From Clostridium sp. DL-VIII (GTDB taxonomy: Bacteria > Bacillota > Clostridia > Clostridiales > Clostridiaceae), in contig NZ_CM001240.1 of assembly GCF_000230835.1 (NCBI RefSeq), positions 5,172,779 to 5,236,778 on the forward strand: a DNA stretch of 64,000 nucleotides, given 5' to 3'. The notes under the pieces are model-generated. The model was given only the letters and a program-made list of their open reading frames with translations, was not told where the DNA came from and did no database searches. Made by a program: the position numbers and the translations under genes. This document shows positions 9,867 through 19,807 of this stretch, piece by piece. Within the stretch, counting starts at the first letter, position 1. Each line of letters begins with the position of its first letter.

Positions 9867-10415
9867 ATGAATTTAAATAATATCATTGCTGGAAATTTAA
9901 AAAGATTAAGAAGTGAAAGACAATTAAGCTTAGGCAAACTTTCTGAAATATGTGGTGTCAGTAAAGTAATGCTTGGGCAAATTGAACGTGGTGAATCCAA
10001 TCCAACTATAAATACCATATGGAAAATTGCAAGCGGGCTAAAAATTCCATACACAACGCTTATTGATGAGCCAATAAAAACTGACCTTTTAATTACAAAA
10101 GAAGAATCTATTGAATTTGAATCACTTGATAAAAATTATAGAGTTTATTGTTACTTTAAATGCACTACAGATAGGAACTTCGAATTATTCAGTGTAGAAT
10201 TAGATGGTAATAGTAAATATGAATCAAACTCTCATGGTGAAAAAACCCAAGAATATATAGTTGTTTATAATGGAAAATTATCTCTAAATATAGATAATAT
10301 AGATTATGTTTTAACCCCAGGTGATTCAATAGTATTTGATTCTTCAAAACCTCATTCTTACGCAAATTTTAATGATGAAATGATAAGAATGACTATAATT
10401 AATTATTATTTATAA
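9867..10415 (+). CDS. XRE-family regulator with C-terminal cupin domain
   Basis: Transcription factor with an N-terminal helix-turn-helix (residues about 5-60: NLKRLRSERQLSLGKLSEI then VSKVMLGQIERGESNPTI) and a C-terminal cupin barrel (TQEYIVVYNGKLSLNID, GDSIVFDSSKPHSYAN) that probably binds a small ligand. A TTG start at 9849 is possible, but the ATG at 9867 sits after AAGGAG and is preferred. It is divergent from azlCD and is the likely regulator of that exporter, which is an inference from gene order. Confidence 0.88.
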   Translation: MNLNNIIAGNLKRLRSERQLSLGKLSEICGVSKVMLGQIERGESNPTINTIWKIASGLKIPYTTLIDEPIKTDLLITKEESIEFESLDKNYRVYCYFKCTTDRNFELFSVELDGNSKYESNSHGEKTQEYIVVYNGKLSLNIDNIDYVLTPGDSIVFDSSKPHSYANFNDEMIRMTIINYYL

Positions 10416-10529
10416 TAAATATGAATTACTATAATTAATTATTATTTATATTTATTATAAATCTCTGCATTAATAATCTAATTTCTATAAAGCTATTTTA
10501 TAAACATTAATAACTGACCCATATAAATA

Positions 10530-10566
10530 AATTAGACCAGCTGTATAAAATATAGCTGATCTAATT
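10530..10566. terminator. Bidirectional terminator between convergent genes
   Basis: AATTAGACCAGCT pairs with AGCTGATCTAATT (12 of 13) around an 11-base loop, with T-rich sequence on both sides. It serves the XRE regulator (plus) and the beta-CASP gene (minus). Confidence 0.75.
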
Positions 10567-10607
10567 CTATTTACTTTATTTACGCCTCAATTATTAATTT
10601 CATCTTC

Positions 10608-13154
10608 TTAATTTTGCATTAAAAGCAGGCAGCCTGTAGTCTTTTCAAACTCATACTTAGCATTTTCAAATCCCTCTTCTCCGCTTACAACATTTAATAC
10701 GACAGTCATTTTTCCTGGATTATATGATGGATTTTTCTTTAGAATAATATTGTTTTTTTCGCATAAGAGTTTTGCAATATTAAATAATTCATTTTGATTT
10801 ACTTTATCAGAGATTGCAATACTCCAGCCTGTTTCCTTAGAAATGTGTCCTAATTTCTCTTCAAATTTCTGTCCGATTTTAGGCGATATAAATACAAGTT
10901 CAATATACTTTTTATTTCCATTATTTTTTATGCTTTTTTTATAAGGTTTTATTTCTTCTCCTTCAAATGCTTTATCAATCATGCTTAAAGCTATATTTTG
11001 TTCCACTTCTTCAATATCTTTTACCTCAAAAAACAACTTATCTGCTTCTATGTTACTGTTTAAAGAAGTTTCCTCATCAACAAGAAAAAGATCCCATCCT
11101 GTTTTTTCTTTAAATATTTCTCTTTCCTTGTTATCTCCAATATACTTTCCATTTAAAAATACCTGAACCACAAACTTTTCCGGATAGAAAGATATCTTTT
11201 TAATCTTTTTAGGATCAATCAACTTCTTTATTAGTAAATCAGCTGCATTATTATTAATTTTTTCATTTAATTTTATATTCCAGCTAGTTTCATTATAAAA
11301 TTCTTTCATAATTTCATTAATAGAAGCTTTAACTCCTTGTGGAAAATCAAAATTTAATATGATTTCTCTTTTTTCTTCTAACATGCTGATTTTTTTATAT
11401 TCAAAGCCTTTGAATTTTTCTTCTATAATATTTATCAAATCCTGCATAGTAAGCTCTTTAGGTTTTAAGGCTTTCTTTACTTCATCCTCTGTACATGCTT
11501 TGAATAAAAACAATCTTTTTAAATCATTTTCAAAATATACGCTATTTATAATTATCTGTTTAAAATTCTGAAACTCATTATTTTTTTCAACTTCGAATGA
11601 ATTATCAATCCTTAAATTTTCTTTGATTCCAAAACTCTTTTCACCACTCCATAAGTATATCAGTTCTTCGATAGTAAAAAGTCTGCTATCATAATTATCA
11701 TGAATAAATTTCCACAACTCACCAACGTTTTCTTCACATAACTTATCTTTTCTTTTAAAAATGTGTAAAAAACTTTTCTCTAATTGTTTTCTAGGATTTC
11801 TAATATCTATATTTATTTCTTCTCCACATCCAGGTGTAAATGTTCTTCCTATGAACTCGTTTGAGATTTCCTTTCCTAGACTCCTTACCACCTCTTCATT
11901 TCCATGAACTAAAATTATATTTCTCGCAGATATTCTTTCTATAACTCCCTTTATTTCATTTTTATCCGAATGAGCAGATAACCCTATTTTTTTAACCTTG
12001 CACTTAACTGGAATATTAAGTCCATTTATATTTAAATATCTATCACTTTCTTCATCGGTTTCCATAAGTTCTAAAACTTTTCTTCCTGGTGATTCTTCAT
12101 CTTGATATCCTGTTATTACAATATATCCATTTTCCATTGGTGCTATTTTCTCAGCATAAAAAGTACTTGGTCCACCAGTAAGCATTCCTGAACTTGATAT
12201 GATGACTACAGGTTCTTTTTGCTCTAATATATCCTGTCTATTATCTGTCTGTTTAACTTCAATTATATTTTCATCATAAAAAGGTTCCACTCCACGTAAA
12301 ACTTTTTTCCCAAGAGAATTTCTAAGATATAGAGGATTATTTTTATAAACCCTGTTTACGTCCCGTACCATTCCGTCTACATATATTTTAATTTTTTTTA
12401 AGCTTCCTTTATTTATGGCACCCTTTAATATTAATATAACCTCCTGGGCTCTTCCTAAAGCAAACGCTGGAATTATCATTTTTCCATTGTTTTCTGAACA
12501 TTCATTTACTATATCAATTAAAGCCTTCTCCTCAATTTCACGATTAGAATGAAGTTTATCTCCGTAAGTAGATTCTAAAATAGCCACATCTGGTCGTAAT
12601 CTGGGCAGCTTTGTACCTTCAACGGTTCTCTGAGAAAACACTGAAAAATCACCCGAATAAAATAAAGCGCCTTCCTTACTTTGAATATAAACACAACTTG
12701 CCCCTGCTATATGACCTGCATTATAGAAGGTTATATGAATATCTTCAAATATAGGAAATTTCACTTCGTAATTTATTGTAAAAATCCTGTTTAAAGTACT
12801 TACTACATCACCTTCTGCATATAAAGGGATTTCAGCATCTCTATTATTCATAATTTTTAAACTGTCATATAATAAAACTCTTACCAGATCTTTAGTCATA
12901 TTATTCATATATATTTTAGCTTCTGGATATTCTTTGCTTATGATAGGAAGACATCCAATATGATCTAAATGTGCATGGCTTATAATTATTGCATCTAAAC
13001 CGCCATAATTTTGTATGGCTCTAAAATTAGGGACACTATCTTTACTTGCACTTTGTCTTATTCCTGCATCCAGTAGAATATTTTTATTATTAATTTTAAC
13101 TAAAATAGAACTGCCTCCAACTTCTAATGCTCCACCTAAAAAATTTATATTAAT
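10608..13154 (-). CDS. Metallo-beta-lactamase/beta-CASP nuclease with repeated C-terminal module
   Basis: Probable RNA-processing metallo-hydrolase related to CPSF-like/RNase J-like beta-CASP proteins. Counting from a TTG at 13199, the metal motifs are HAHLDH 75-80, GHIAGA 162-167, GD 183-184, SSSGML 335-340, SAHSD 408-412 and VHG 431-433. These complete the catalytic core in the first 470 residues. The last 260 residues hold four repeats of a strand-helix unit ending in T-(G/S)-(W/C) (near 638, 700, 790 and 855), unlike the usual short C-terminal domain. The perfect ribosome binding site AAGGAG (13164-13169) is 9 bases before an ATT codon at 13154, where the conserved INFLGGALEVGG begins, so an AUU start is proposed. 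TTG at 13199 is the alternative. Confidence 0.85.
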   Translation of the reverse strand: MNINFLGGALEVGGSSILVKINNKNILLDAGIRQSASKDSVPNFRAIQNYGGLDAIIISHAHLDHIGCLPIISKEYPEAKIYMNNMTKDLVRVLLYDSLKIMNNRDAEIPLYAEGDVVSTLNRIFTINYEVKFPIFEDIHITFYNAGHIAGASCVYIQSKEGALFYSGDFSVFSQRTVEGTKLPRLRPDVAILESTYGDKLHSNREIEEKALIDIVNECSENNGKMIIPAFALGRAQEVILILKGAINKGSLKKIKIYVDGMVRDVNRVYKNNPLYLRNSLGKKVLRGVEPFYDENIIEVKQTDNRQDILEQKEPVVIISSSGMLTGGPSTFYAEKIAPMENGYIVITGYQDEESPGRKVLELMETDEESDRYLNINGLNIPVKCKVKKIGLSAHSDKNEIKGVIERISARNIILVHGNEEVVRSLGKEISNEFIGRTFTPGCGEEINIDIRNPRKQLEKSFLHIFKRKDKLCEENVGELWKFIHDNYDSRLFTIEELIYLWSGEKSFGIKENLRIDNSFEVEKNNEFQNFKQIIINSVYFENDLKRLFLFKACTEDEVKKALKPKELTMQDLINIIEEKFKGFEYKKISMLEEKREIILNFDFPQGVKASINEIMKEFYNETSWNIKLNEKINNNAADLLIKKLIDPKKIKKISFYPEKFVVQVFLNGKYIGDNKEREIFKEKTGWDLFLVDEETSLNSNIEADKLFFEVKDIEEVEQNIALSMIDKAFEGEEIKPYKKSIKNNGNKKYIELVFISPKIGQKFEEKLGHISKETGWSIAISDKVNQNELFNIAKLLCEKNNIILKKNPSYNPGKMTVVLNVVSGEEGFENAKYEFEKTTGCLLLMQN

Positions 13155-13365
13155 ATAACTCCACTCCTTAAATTTCAATTTTATATTCTTTTCAAACAAT
13201 GTGATTGTATACTTTGTAATTTACTAATAATATTAATTATTTTACCTCATTTTCTAAAATATTTCTAATTATTTTCATAAAATTAATTGATAACTTACAT
13301 ATTGAACTTTTTTAATTCCTGATTTAATGAGTTTTCTTATCTAAAAAAATTCTATACTTTTATGT

Positions 13366-13406
13366 ATAAAAAAATATTACTGGAAAGTAATATTTCCAGT
13401 AATATT
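13366..13406 (-). terminator. Terminator after the 13.6-14.8 kb receptor gene
   Basis: AATATTACTGGAA pairs with TTCCAGTAATATT (13 of 13) and is followed on the minus strand by a run of Ts. The surrounding 13200-13558 gap also contains the upstream region of the beta-CASP gene. The block at 13435-13520 has near-repeats of AGCTATTGCT/AGCAATTAGCT but no recognised riboswitch. Confidence 0.85.
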
Positions 13407-13558
13407 TAAATAATAAATTTGCTATTAACACAAGATTATCTATAGTCCCGAGTATTTGGCTTTTACTATTACGACCACATCAAAGCAATAGCTGATTTGA
13501 ATAGCAATTAGCTTGTTTCTTTAGCTATTATCTTCTTTTTATTATCAATAATATTTTT

Positions 13559-14824
13559 CTACACTAACGTTTCAAATTCCATACTGTTTATAGACTTTTT
13601 TAAATTATCAGCTGCACCTGTTACTTCATCTCCCATAGAATTCAACTCCTTAGCCTTATCAGAAATTTCCTCTGTAGTTAGTACTATTTCTTGAGACATT
13701 GATTCTATTTCTTTAATTCCTGTTAATATAGTTTCCTTTTCATTATTTACATTGTTAAATGCCTCTACTATTTCTCGTACTTTAGGTATTATGACATTAA
13801 TTACTTCTGAAATTTCATTAAACACATTTATGGTTTTATTAACCGCATTGTTTTGTTCAATTATATCATTATCTATTACTGATGTTCCTTTATTTATTAT
13901 GTAAATATTTTTTGATATGTTGCTTACTATACTATGTATTTTATTTGAAGAAGCTTGGCTCATCTCTGCAAGCTTTCTTATTTCACTTGCAACTACACTA
14001 AATCCCTGACCAGCTTCTCCTGCTCTAGCAGCTTCAATTGCAGCATTTAAAGCTAAAAGATTAGTTTGCTCAGAAATGTTTTTTATTAATTCGGTCATTT
14101 CATTTATGTTTTTTATATCCTCTGTCATCACATGCAAAGCTTCAGCGAAACTACTAAAATTATTATTAAGATTTCCAATTATTAAAGATACCTCTTTTAA
14201 ATCTTCATTTGTGTTTCTGGATTTTCCACCAATTTCATTTGCTAATTCATCTATATTTATAGCATTGTTATTTACTTCTTTTATATATTCTCCAAATTGC
14301 AATAATTGTCCCACAATATTAGATACATTTTTGCTTTGATTTTTACTAGCATCAGTAACTATATCGGTGGATTTAGATATAGAATTAGTTAAATCTAAAA
14401 TATCTTCTGAAATATATGTCAGCCCAATAGACTGAGCATCTATATCTTCAGAATTTCTCTTAACCTCCTCTGACATTTTACTAAATCTAATTATCATAGT
14501 ATTTAGCAGTCCGCCTATTTCTCCAGTCCCTGATCTATCTTTTAAATATTTTTTATCTATCTCTGTAAAATTTCCACTTTTCATTCCCATAATAGTTTTA
14601 TTTAACATTTTTAACTCTCTTGTCTTCTTTAATCCTGAAATCGCAACAAAAATACTAAATATTAACAAAAAAGTAACATCTATATCTATCACTAAATCTC
14701 CATAATAATACATATAATTAATTAAAATCAAAATACAAATTAATAAAATTATCAAGATTAGTATCTTACTTATTAATTTTCTTTTTGCAGTATTATTCAA
14801 TCTAATATTTAGTTCATCAATCAT
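13559..14824 (-). CDS. Methyl-accepting chemotaxis protein with minimal sensor region
   Basis: Chemoreceptor of 421 residues. Two membrane helices close to the N-terminus (about 15-40 and 48-65) are separated by only a few residues, so there is no extracytoplasmic ligand domain. A short HAMP-like stretch follows, then the cytoplasmic signalling coiled coil with the conserved tip ([18 protein letters not shown]). It may sense a membrane-associated or cytoplasmic cue. The open frame extends 48 codons upstream, but the ATG at 14824 follows GGGGGTGA at good spacing and is preferred. It has no visible operon partner. Confidence 0.88.
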   Translation of the reverse strand: MIDELNIRLNNTAKRKLISKILILIILLICILILINYMYYYGDLVIDIDVTFLLIFSIFVAISGLKKTRELKMLNKTIMGMKSGNFTEIDKKYLKDRSGTGEIGGLLNTMIIRFSKMSEEVKRNSEDIDAQSIGLTYISEDILDLTNSISKSTDIVTDASKNQSKNVSNIVGQLLQFGEYIKEVNNNAINIDELANEIGGKSRNTNEDLKEVSLIIGNLNNNFSSFAEALHVMTEDIKNINEMTELIKNISEQTNLLALNAAIEAARAGEAGQGFSVVASEIRKLAEMSQASSNKIHSIVSNISKNIYIINKGTSVIDNDIIEQNNAVNKTINVFNEISEVINVIIPKVREIVEAFNNVNNEKETILTGIKEIESMSQEIVLTTEEISDKAKELNSMGDEVTGAADNLKKSINSMEFETLV

Positions 14825-15034
14825 TAATTTCACCCCCAGATGTTTTAGTAAAAATATCATTTGTGCATATATACAGAAAAAATAAGCAACTGCTGTATAT
14901 GATTTCTTACTACAATCTGATAGCTTCATTATTCTAGAATCACAACTTTTAATTTTAGAATGTGCCATCTGGATTTCTTAGAAATCTGAATACAACTTAT
15001 TGCTTATTTTAATTAGTTATATATAATCTTAATC

Positions 15035-15199
15035 CTATTTTTTCTCAATCTTTATTCCATGGCATGCACTTGCTGAAGAGCATCCTGAGCAACCACAGCC
15101 ACATCCACTTTCTCCATTTTTAGCTTTTTTAATTTGTTTTCCCATTACATATGCCACAAAACCAAATATAACACCGGCTAATATAATTGTTGCTATCAT
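15035..15199 (-). CDS. FeoB-associated cysteine-rich membrane protein
   Basis: A 54-residue protein starting MIATIILAGVIFGFVAYVMG, one membrane helix, followed by a Lys-rich stretch and a Cys-rich tail (CGCGCSGCSSASAC). This matches the small FeoB-associated Cys-rich proteins found after feoB in Firmicutes, thought to replace FeoC, possibly binding iron or acting in assembly. A strong ribosome binding site (AAAGGAGGGG) precedes the ATG. It begins 82 bases after the feoB stop on the same strand. Confidence 0.85.
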   Translation of the reverse strand: MIATIILAGVIFGFVAYVMGKQIKKAKNGESGCGCGCSGCSSASACHGIKIEKK

Positions 15200-15280
15200 A
15201 TATACCCCTCCTTTAAATATAACTTGTTTATCTATATTCTATTACATAATCATTAAATAATATCAAGTCAATTCATCTTT

Positions 15281-17431
15281 CTATTTTATATAACTCAATT
15301 CATTGCTGGTTAACTTTTCTTTTGAATCTCTTTTCCCTGTCCAAACTAGAATTAAAACTACTACTACAGCTATAGCTATTGAAATAATAGCTCCAATCAA
15401 GCTTCCAGTTCCGAGTAAAAAGCTTCCAACCTGATTAACAATAAGTGCAACCAGATAAGCAGTTCCTGTTTGGAAAGCTAGAGTTATAAATGTCCATTTC
15501 CAGTTTCCCATTTCACGTCTTATTGCACCAATTGCTGCAAAGCAAGGAGCGCAAAGTAAATTAAATGCCATAAATGCAAATCCACCTGCTGCTGTAAACA
15601 TTATACTAATATTATTAACTAACGCTGGATCTGCTTCCGATGCATCTGATATTCCAAATAAAACTCCAAAAGTTCCAACTAAATTTTCTTTAGCTATAAG
15701 TCCAGTAACAGTTGAAACTGTAGCTTGCCAATTACCAAAACCAAGAGGCGCAAAAATAGGAGCTATCACATTTCCGATGCTTGCTAAAATACTGTTATCT
15801 GCATCTACCATTTCTAAAGACCAATTAAAGGATTGTAAAAACCATATTGCTATACAAGAAGCAAGAATGATTGTTCCTGCTTTTTTTGCATATGCTGTTG
15901 CTCTATCCCACATATGCATAAAAACACTTTTTGCACTTGGTATATGATATTGAGGAAGCTCCATAACAAATGGTGAAGCATCTCCTGAAAATAATCTAGT
16001 TTTCTTCAATATAATACCGCCAATGATAACCATTATCATACCCAAGAAATACGCTGATGCTGCAACCCACTGTGCATCATTGAAAAATGCTGATGCAATT
16101 AATGCTATAACAGGTAGTTTCGCGTTACAAGGAATAAAAGTTGTTAACATTATTGTCATTTTTCTATCTCTATCATTTTCCATTGTACGAGTTGCCATTA
16201 TACCAGGAACTCCACAACCTGAACTAATTAACATTGGAATGAAAGCTTTTCCTGAAAGACCAAACTTACGGAAAATTCTATCCATTATAAATGCCACACG
16301 CGCCATATATCCACAATCTTCAAGGACTGATAAGAACAAGAATAAAAGTATTATTTGTGGAATAAAACTAAGTACTGTTCCAACACCATTAATTATTCCA
16401 TCTATCACTAGGCCTTGCATCCAGTCAGCAACATTTGCACTTACCATCCAGTTTGTTACATTATTTTGAATTATATCACCAAATAATGTATCAGTTATCC
16501 AATCTGTTCCACTTCTTCCCACCATAACTGATATATAATATACTGCAAACATAATAATAACAAAAATTGGAAGCCCTAAAAATCTATTAGTAACAACTCT
16601 ATCTATTTTATCCGATGTGTTTTCTTTTCCCTTACTGTTCTTTTTAACAGCATCAGAAACTACTTTTCCTATGAATCCATATCTATCCCCTGTTACTATA
16701 CTTTCACTATCATCATCTAACTCAGTTTCATATTTTTGTATTATTGATTCTACTTCTTCTAAAATGCTTTTTGAAACATTTAACCTTTCAATTACATTTT
16801 CATCACGCTCAAAAAGTTTAATTGCAAGCCAGTGCTTTTCTATGTTTTCAATTTTAATCTTATTTATAATAATTCTTTCAATTTCTTCAAATGCCTTCCT
16901 AGATTCATCAGAATAATCTAACACAAATGCTGGTTTCTTTTTTGCTTTTGCAACTTCTATTGCTTTTTCAGCTGCTGCCTTAATCCCATCTTTCTTCAAT
17001 GCTGAAGTTTCGACAACTGGACACCCAAGAAATTTTGATAACTTATTAATATCTATCTTATCTCCATTCTTTTCTACTATGTCCATCATATTAAGAGCTA
17101 CAACTGTTGGAATTCCGAGTTCTAATATTTGCGTTGTTAAATATAAGTTTCTCTCAATATTAGATGCATCAACTATATTAATTACTGCATCTGGTTTATC
17201 ATTTATCATAAAATTACGTGTTACCACTTCTTCAAGTGTATACGGAGATAATGAATAAACTCCTGGTAAATCAACAATTTCAACTTCTTTGTATCCTCTT
17301 AATTTACCACCTTTTTTTTCAACTGTTACTCCAGGCCAATTACCAACATATTGCGATGAACCTGTAAGTTCATTAAACATAGTAGTCTTTCCGCAGTTCG
17401 GATTACCTGCCAAACCTATTTTTATTGACAT
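15281..17431 (-). CDS. feoB: Ferrous iron transporter FeoB
   Basis: Main iron(II) uptake permease of the cell membrane. The N-terminal GTPase domain shows G1 GNPNCGKTT (9-17), the T-loop GNWPGVTVEKK, G3 DLPGVYSLSPYT (54-65), and G4 NMMD (114-117). A helical GDI-like region follows, then the gate-containing membrane domain with the conserved GCGVPGIMATRTMEN and CNAKLPVIALIASAFF. The 716-residue length is typical of clostridial FeoB. It forms an operon with two feoA genes upstream and a Cys-rich protein downstream, under two Fur boxes. Confidence 0.97.
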   Translation of the reverse strand: MSIKIGLAGNPNCGKTTMFNELTGSSQYVGNWPGVTVEKKGGKLRGYKEVEIVDLPGVYSLSPYTLEEVVTRNFMINDKPDAVINIVDASNIERNLYLTTQILELGIPTVVALNMMDIVEKNGDKIDINKLSKFLGCPVVETSALKKDGIKAAAEKAIEVAKAKKKPAFVLDYSDESRKAFEEIERIIINKIKIENIEKHWLAIKLFERDENVIERLNVSKSILEEVESIIQKYETELDDDSESIVTGDRYGFIGKVVSDAVKKNSKGKENTSDKIDRVVTNRFLGLPIFVIIMFAVYYISVMVGRSGTDWITDTLFGDIIQNNVTNWMVSANVADWMQGLVIDGIINGVGTVLSFIPQIILLFLFLSVLEDCGYMARVAFIMDRIFRKFGLSGKAFIPMLISSGCGVPGIMATRTMENDRDRKMTIMLTTFIPCNAKLPVIALIASAFFNDAQWVAASAYFLGMIMVIIGGIILKKTRLFSGDASPFVMELPQYHIPSAKSVFMHMWDRATAYAKKAGTIILASCIAIWFLQSFNWSLEMVDADNSILASIGNVIAPIFAPLGFGNWQATVSTVTGLIAKENLVGTFGVLFGISDASEADPALVNNISIMFTAAGGFAFMAFNLLCAPCFAAIGAIRREMGNWKWTFITLAFQTGTAYLVALIVNQVGSFLLGTGSLIGAIISIAIAVVVVLILVWTGKRDSKEKLTSNELSYIK

Positions 17432-17554
17432 TTTTATTCCCCCACTTCTTCAGTTTACGATTTATGGTGAAATTCTTTCAGAATTTCCTTAACTTTTCTA
17501 TATTACTTTAGAATATTTTACTTCATTCTTTTTCTGACTTTATACTTAGGTAAA

Positions 17555-17776
17555 TCACTCTACTATTATCATTTCAGCATCTGCTTTTCTAAGTGATAAT
17601 TCATATCCTCTGATTGTTACTTCTATTGGATCTCCAAGTGGAGCCACCTTACGTACATATACTTCGCAACCTCTTGTAACTCCCATATCCATAATACGTC
17701 TACGGACTGCTCCTAAGCCATCAACCTTTTTAACTTTAACAGTTTGTCCACATTTTATTTCCTTTAATGTGCTCAT
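17555..17776 (-). CDS. feoA: FeoA SH3-like protein (second copy)
   Basis: A 73-residue cytoplasmic protein with the SH3-like FeoA fold (GQTVKVKKVDG, RRRIMDMGVTRGCEVYVRKVAPLGDPIEV, RGYELSLRKADAEMI), thought to interact with FeoB. The pattern G-(x)-PxGDPIEV-RGYELSLR is diagnostic. The ribosome binding site TTAGGAGGA is optimal. It starts 13 bases after the first feoA, so iron uptake here uses two FeoA proteins, a common clostridial arrangement. Confidence 0.94.
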   Translation of the reverse strand: MSTLKEIKCGQTVKVKKVDGLGAVRRRIMDMGVTRGCEVYVRKVAPLGDPIEVTIRGYELSLRKADAEMIIVE

Positions 17777-17789
17777 TTAACTAATCCTC

Positions 17790-17999
17790 CTAAACTATTA
17801 TTCTGCTCGCCATGCCTTTATCTAATGCAACTCTGCTCTCTTTAACATTTATTATAAGGTTTCCTCCAAGTTCAGATATAATTTTAATTGTTTCTCCAAC
17901 AACAAAACCCAGGCTATTTAGGAATCTTTTTGTCTCATCATTTCCAGTAATTCTTTTAATATTCATTTCATTACCTTTAGTGGCTAATATTAATGGCAT
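17790..17999 (-). CDS. feoA: FeoA SH3-like protein (first copy)
   Basis: First gene of the feo operon, 69 residues. The core (ETKRFLNSLGFVVGETIKIISELGGNLIINVKESRVALDKGMASRIIV) follows the FeoA domain but lacks the usual GDP motif, having GGNLIINV, so it belongs to the divergent FeoA class often paired with a canonical FeoA. The ribosome binding site GAGGAGGGA is good. The start is 125 to 195 bases from the Fur boxes. Confidence 0.88.
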   Translation of the reverse strand: MPLILATKGNEMNIKRITGNDETKRFLNSLGFVVGETIKIISELGGNLIINVKESRVALDKGMASRIIV

Positions 18000-18123
18000 A
18001 TGATTTCCCTCCTCAAATTTTAGTTTATTTTATCATCTCTTATAATTCCGTAAAAATTATTTATTAAATAAAATTAAGATAATATATATTATATTTATTG
18101 AACTAATAAAAATCACCTTCAAT

Positions 18124-18138
18124 TGATAATGATTTTTA
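18124..18138 (-). promoter_or_regulatory. Fur box 1 (imperfect 7-1-7)
   Basis: TGATAAT-G-ATTTTTA matches the 7-1-7 Fur operator (TGATAAT-N-ATTATCA) perfectly in the first half and partly in the second. It is upstream of the feo operon, 125 bases from the first feoA start. Confidence 0.65.
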
Positions 18139-18178
18139 TTCCTTTTTCTATAATTATAATATCACGTTTTTAGGCAAT

Positions 18179-18193
18179 TGAAAATGATTTTCA
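18179..18193 (-). promoter_or_regulatory. Fur box 2 (perfect 7-1-7 palindrome)
   Basis: TGAAAAT-G-ATTTTCA is an exact 7-1-7 inverted repeat of the Fur type. With the box 40 bases away it suggests iron-dependent repression of feo. The distance to the first gene (180 bases) implies a long leader or an upstream promoter. Confidence 0.75.
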
Positions 18194-18310
18194 TTGATTT
18201 TTATAATAAATGCATTTTTATTACATGACAACGTTTTATTTTAAACTATTAATTTTATTTTCCTTATTTATTTCAAAATTGTTAACAAGCAATATAATTT
18301 TACTTGATAA

Positions 18311-18357
18311 CAAAAAATAGAATATACATTAATTTTTTCAACTTAATGTATATTCTA
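18311..18357 (-). terminator. Terminator of the isocitrate dehydrogenase gene
   Basis: TAGAATATACATTAA pairs perfectly with TTAATGTATATTCTA around a 10-base loop, with a T run after it on the minus strand. It begins 39 bases after the icd stop. Confidence 0.88.
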
Positions 18358-18395
18358 TCAATCATAAAATCTATTTTTTATTTATTTGATTGTAA

Positions 18396-19604
18396 CTAAA
18401 GCATTTCTTCTAATGTCTTTCTAACAGCTTTAATGAAGTCAAAGGTATTTAACTTTTGAATACTTTCATGTTCTGCAAGTGCAGCTAAATCACCAGTCAT
18501 CTTTCCATCTTCAATAGTCTTAATTGAAGCCTTTTCCAATTTATCTGCAAAATTGATTAGCGCACTGTTTTCATCCAGCTCTCCTCGTTTTCTTAAGGCA
18601 CCTGTCCATGCAAATATCGTTGCTACAGAATTAGTTGAAGTCTCCTCACCTTTCAAATGATTATAATATTGATCCTGTACTGTTCCATGAGCAGCTTCAT
18701 ATTCATAATTTCCTTCTGGTGAAACTAATACTGAAGACATCATGGCAATTGATCCAAATGCAGCCGCAAGCATATCACTCATTACATCTCCATCATAATT
18801 CTTGCATGCCCAAACTATTCCTCCGCTGCATTTCATTATATTAGCTACAGCTGCATCTATTAATGTATATTTATAACTTATTCCTACTTCTTCAAATTTT
18901 ACCTTATACTCATTCTCAAATAATTCTTGAAATATATCCTTAAAAGTGTGATCATATGTCTTTGAAATTGTATCTTTACTTGCAAACCATAAATCCTGTT
19001 TAACATCTAATGCAAAATTAAAACAGCTTCTTGCAAAGCTTTCTATTGATTTATTTAAATTATGCATTCCCATAACAACGCCTTCATCAGAAAAGTTATG
19101 TATTAAGGCTCTCTTTTCTTCACCATTTTCAGAAGTAACTACAAGCTCACATTTAGCTTTACCTTCAACCTTCATTTCTACGGCCTTATATATATCCCCA
19201 TAAGCATGTCTTGCTATTGTAATTGGTTTATTCCATGATCTAACGTACGGCTTTACGCAATCAACCACAATTGGTACTCTAAATACAGTTCCATCTAGTA
19301 TTGCTCTAATAGTACCATTAGGACTTTTCCACATTTCTTTTAAATTATATTCTTTAACTCTTGCTGCATTAGGTGTAATAGTTGCACATTTTACGCCTAC
19401 CTTATATTTCTTAATTGCTTCTGCTGCATCTACAGTAACTTGATCATTAGTTTCATTTCTATACTCTAGCCCAAGATCATAATATTCTGTATTTAATTCA
19501 ATAAATGGATTTAATAATTCCTCTTTTATTGCACCCCAAACTATTCTTGTCATTTCATCTCCATCCATTTCAACGATTGGATTTGACATTTTAATCTTAT
19601 CCAT
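18396..19604 (-). CDS. icd: Isocitrate dehydrogenase, eukaryotic (type II) form, probably NAD-dependent
   Basis: Oxidatively decarboxylates isocitrate to 2-oxoglutarate, the carbon skeleton for glutamate made by the glutamate synthase encoded nearby. The 402 residues follow the homodimeric type II family of eukaryotes ([48 protein letters not shown]). The NADP-binding segment that reads HGTVTRHY in NADP enzymes here is HGTVQDQY (306-313). The Arg and His that hold the 2'-phosphate are replaced by Asp311 and Gln312, which argues for NAD. It stands alone with its own terminator. Confidence 0.93.
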   Translation of the reverse strand: MDKIKMSNPIVEMDGDEMTRIVWGAIKEELLNPFIELNTEYYDLGLEYRNETNDQVTVDAAEAIKKYKVGVKCATITPNAARVKEYNLKEMWKSPNGTIRAILDGTVFRVPIVVDCVKPYVRSWNKPITIARHAYGDIYKAVEMKVEGKAKCELVVTSENGEEKRALIHNFSDEGVVMGMHNLNKSIESFARSCFNFALDVKQDLWFASKDTISKTYDHTFKDIFQELFENEYKVKFEEVGISYKYTLIDAAVANIMKCSGGIVWACKNYDGDVMSDMLAAAFGSIAMMSSVLVSPEGNYEYEAAHGTVQDQYYNHLKGEETSTNSVATIFAWTGALRKRGELDENSALINFADKLEKASIKTIEDGKMTGDLAALAEHESIQKLNTFDFIKAVRKTLEEML

Positions 19605-19807
19605 ACTTATTGCCTCCTATATTGCTTATATTTATAAAAATAATTATACAGTATTGCCTGTTTTTTATCAATAACACAGCTTCCACACCAAATAGTACCA
19701 AAGTTTTTATAACTATTTCATTCCTATAAACCTATACTCATCAATATAAGGCAATTGTACTTTTAACCTCAAAATTGTAAAAAATGAAAAATTATTTTTT
19801 TAACCTT

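Noticed and set aside
13435..13558. Possible cyclic di-GMP riboswitch near a chemoreceptor gene
   Set aside because: It lies at the 3' end of the receptor gene and lacks the conserved GEMM core. Upstream regions of the three receptors also lack it.
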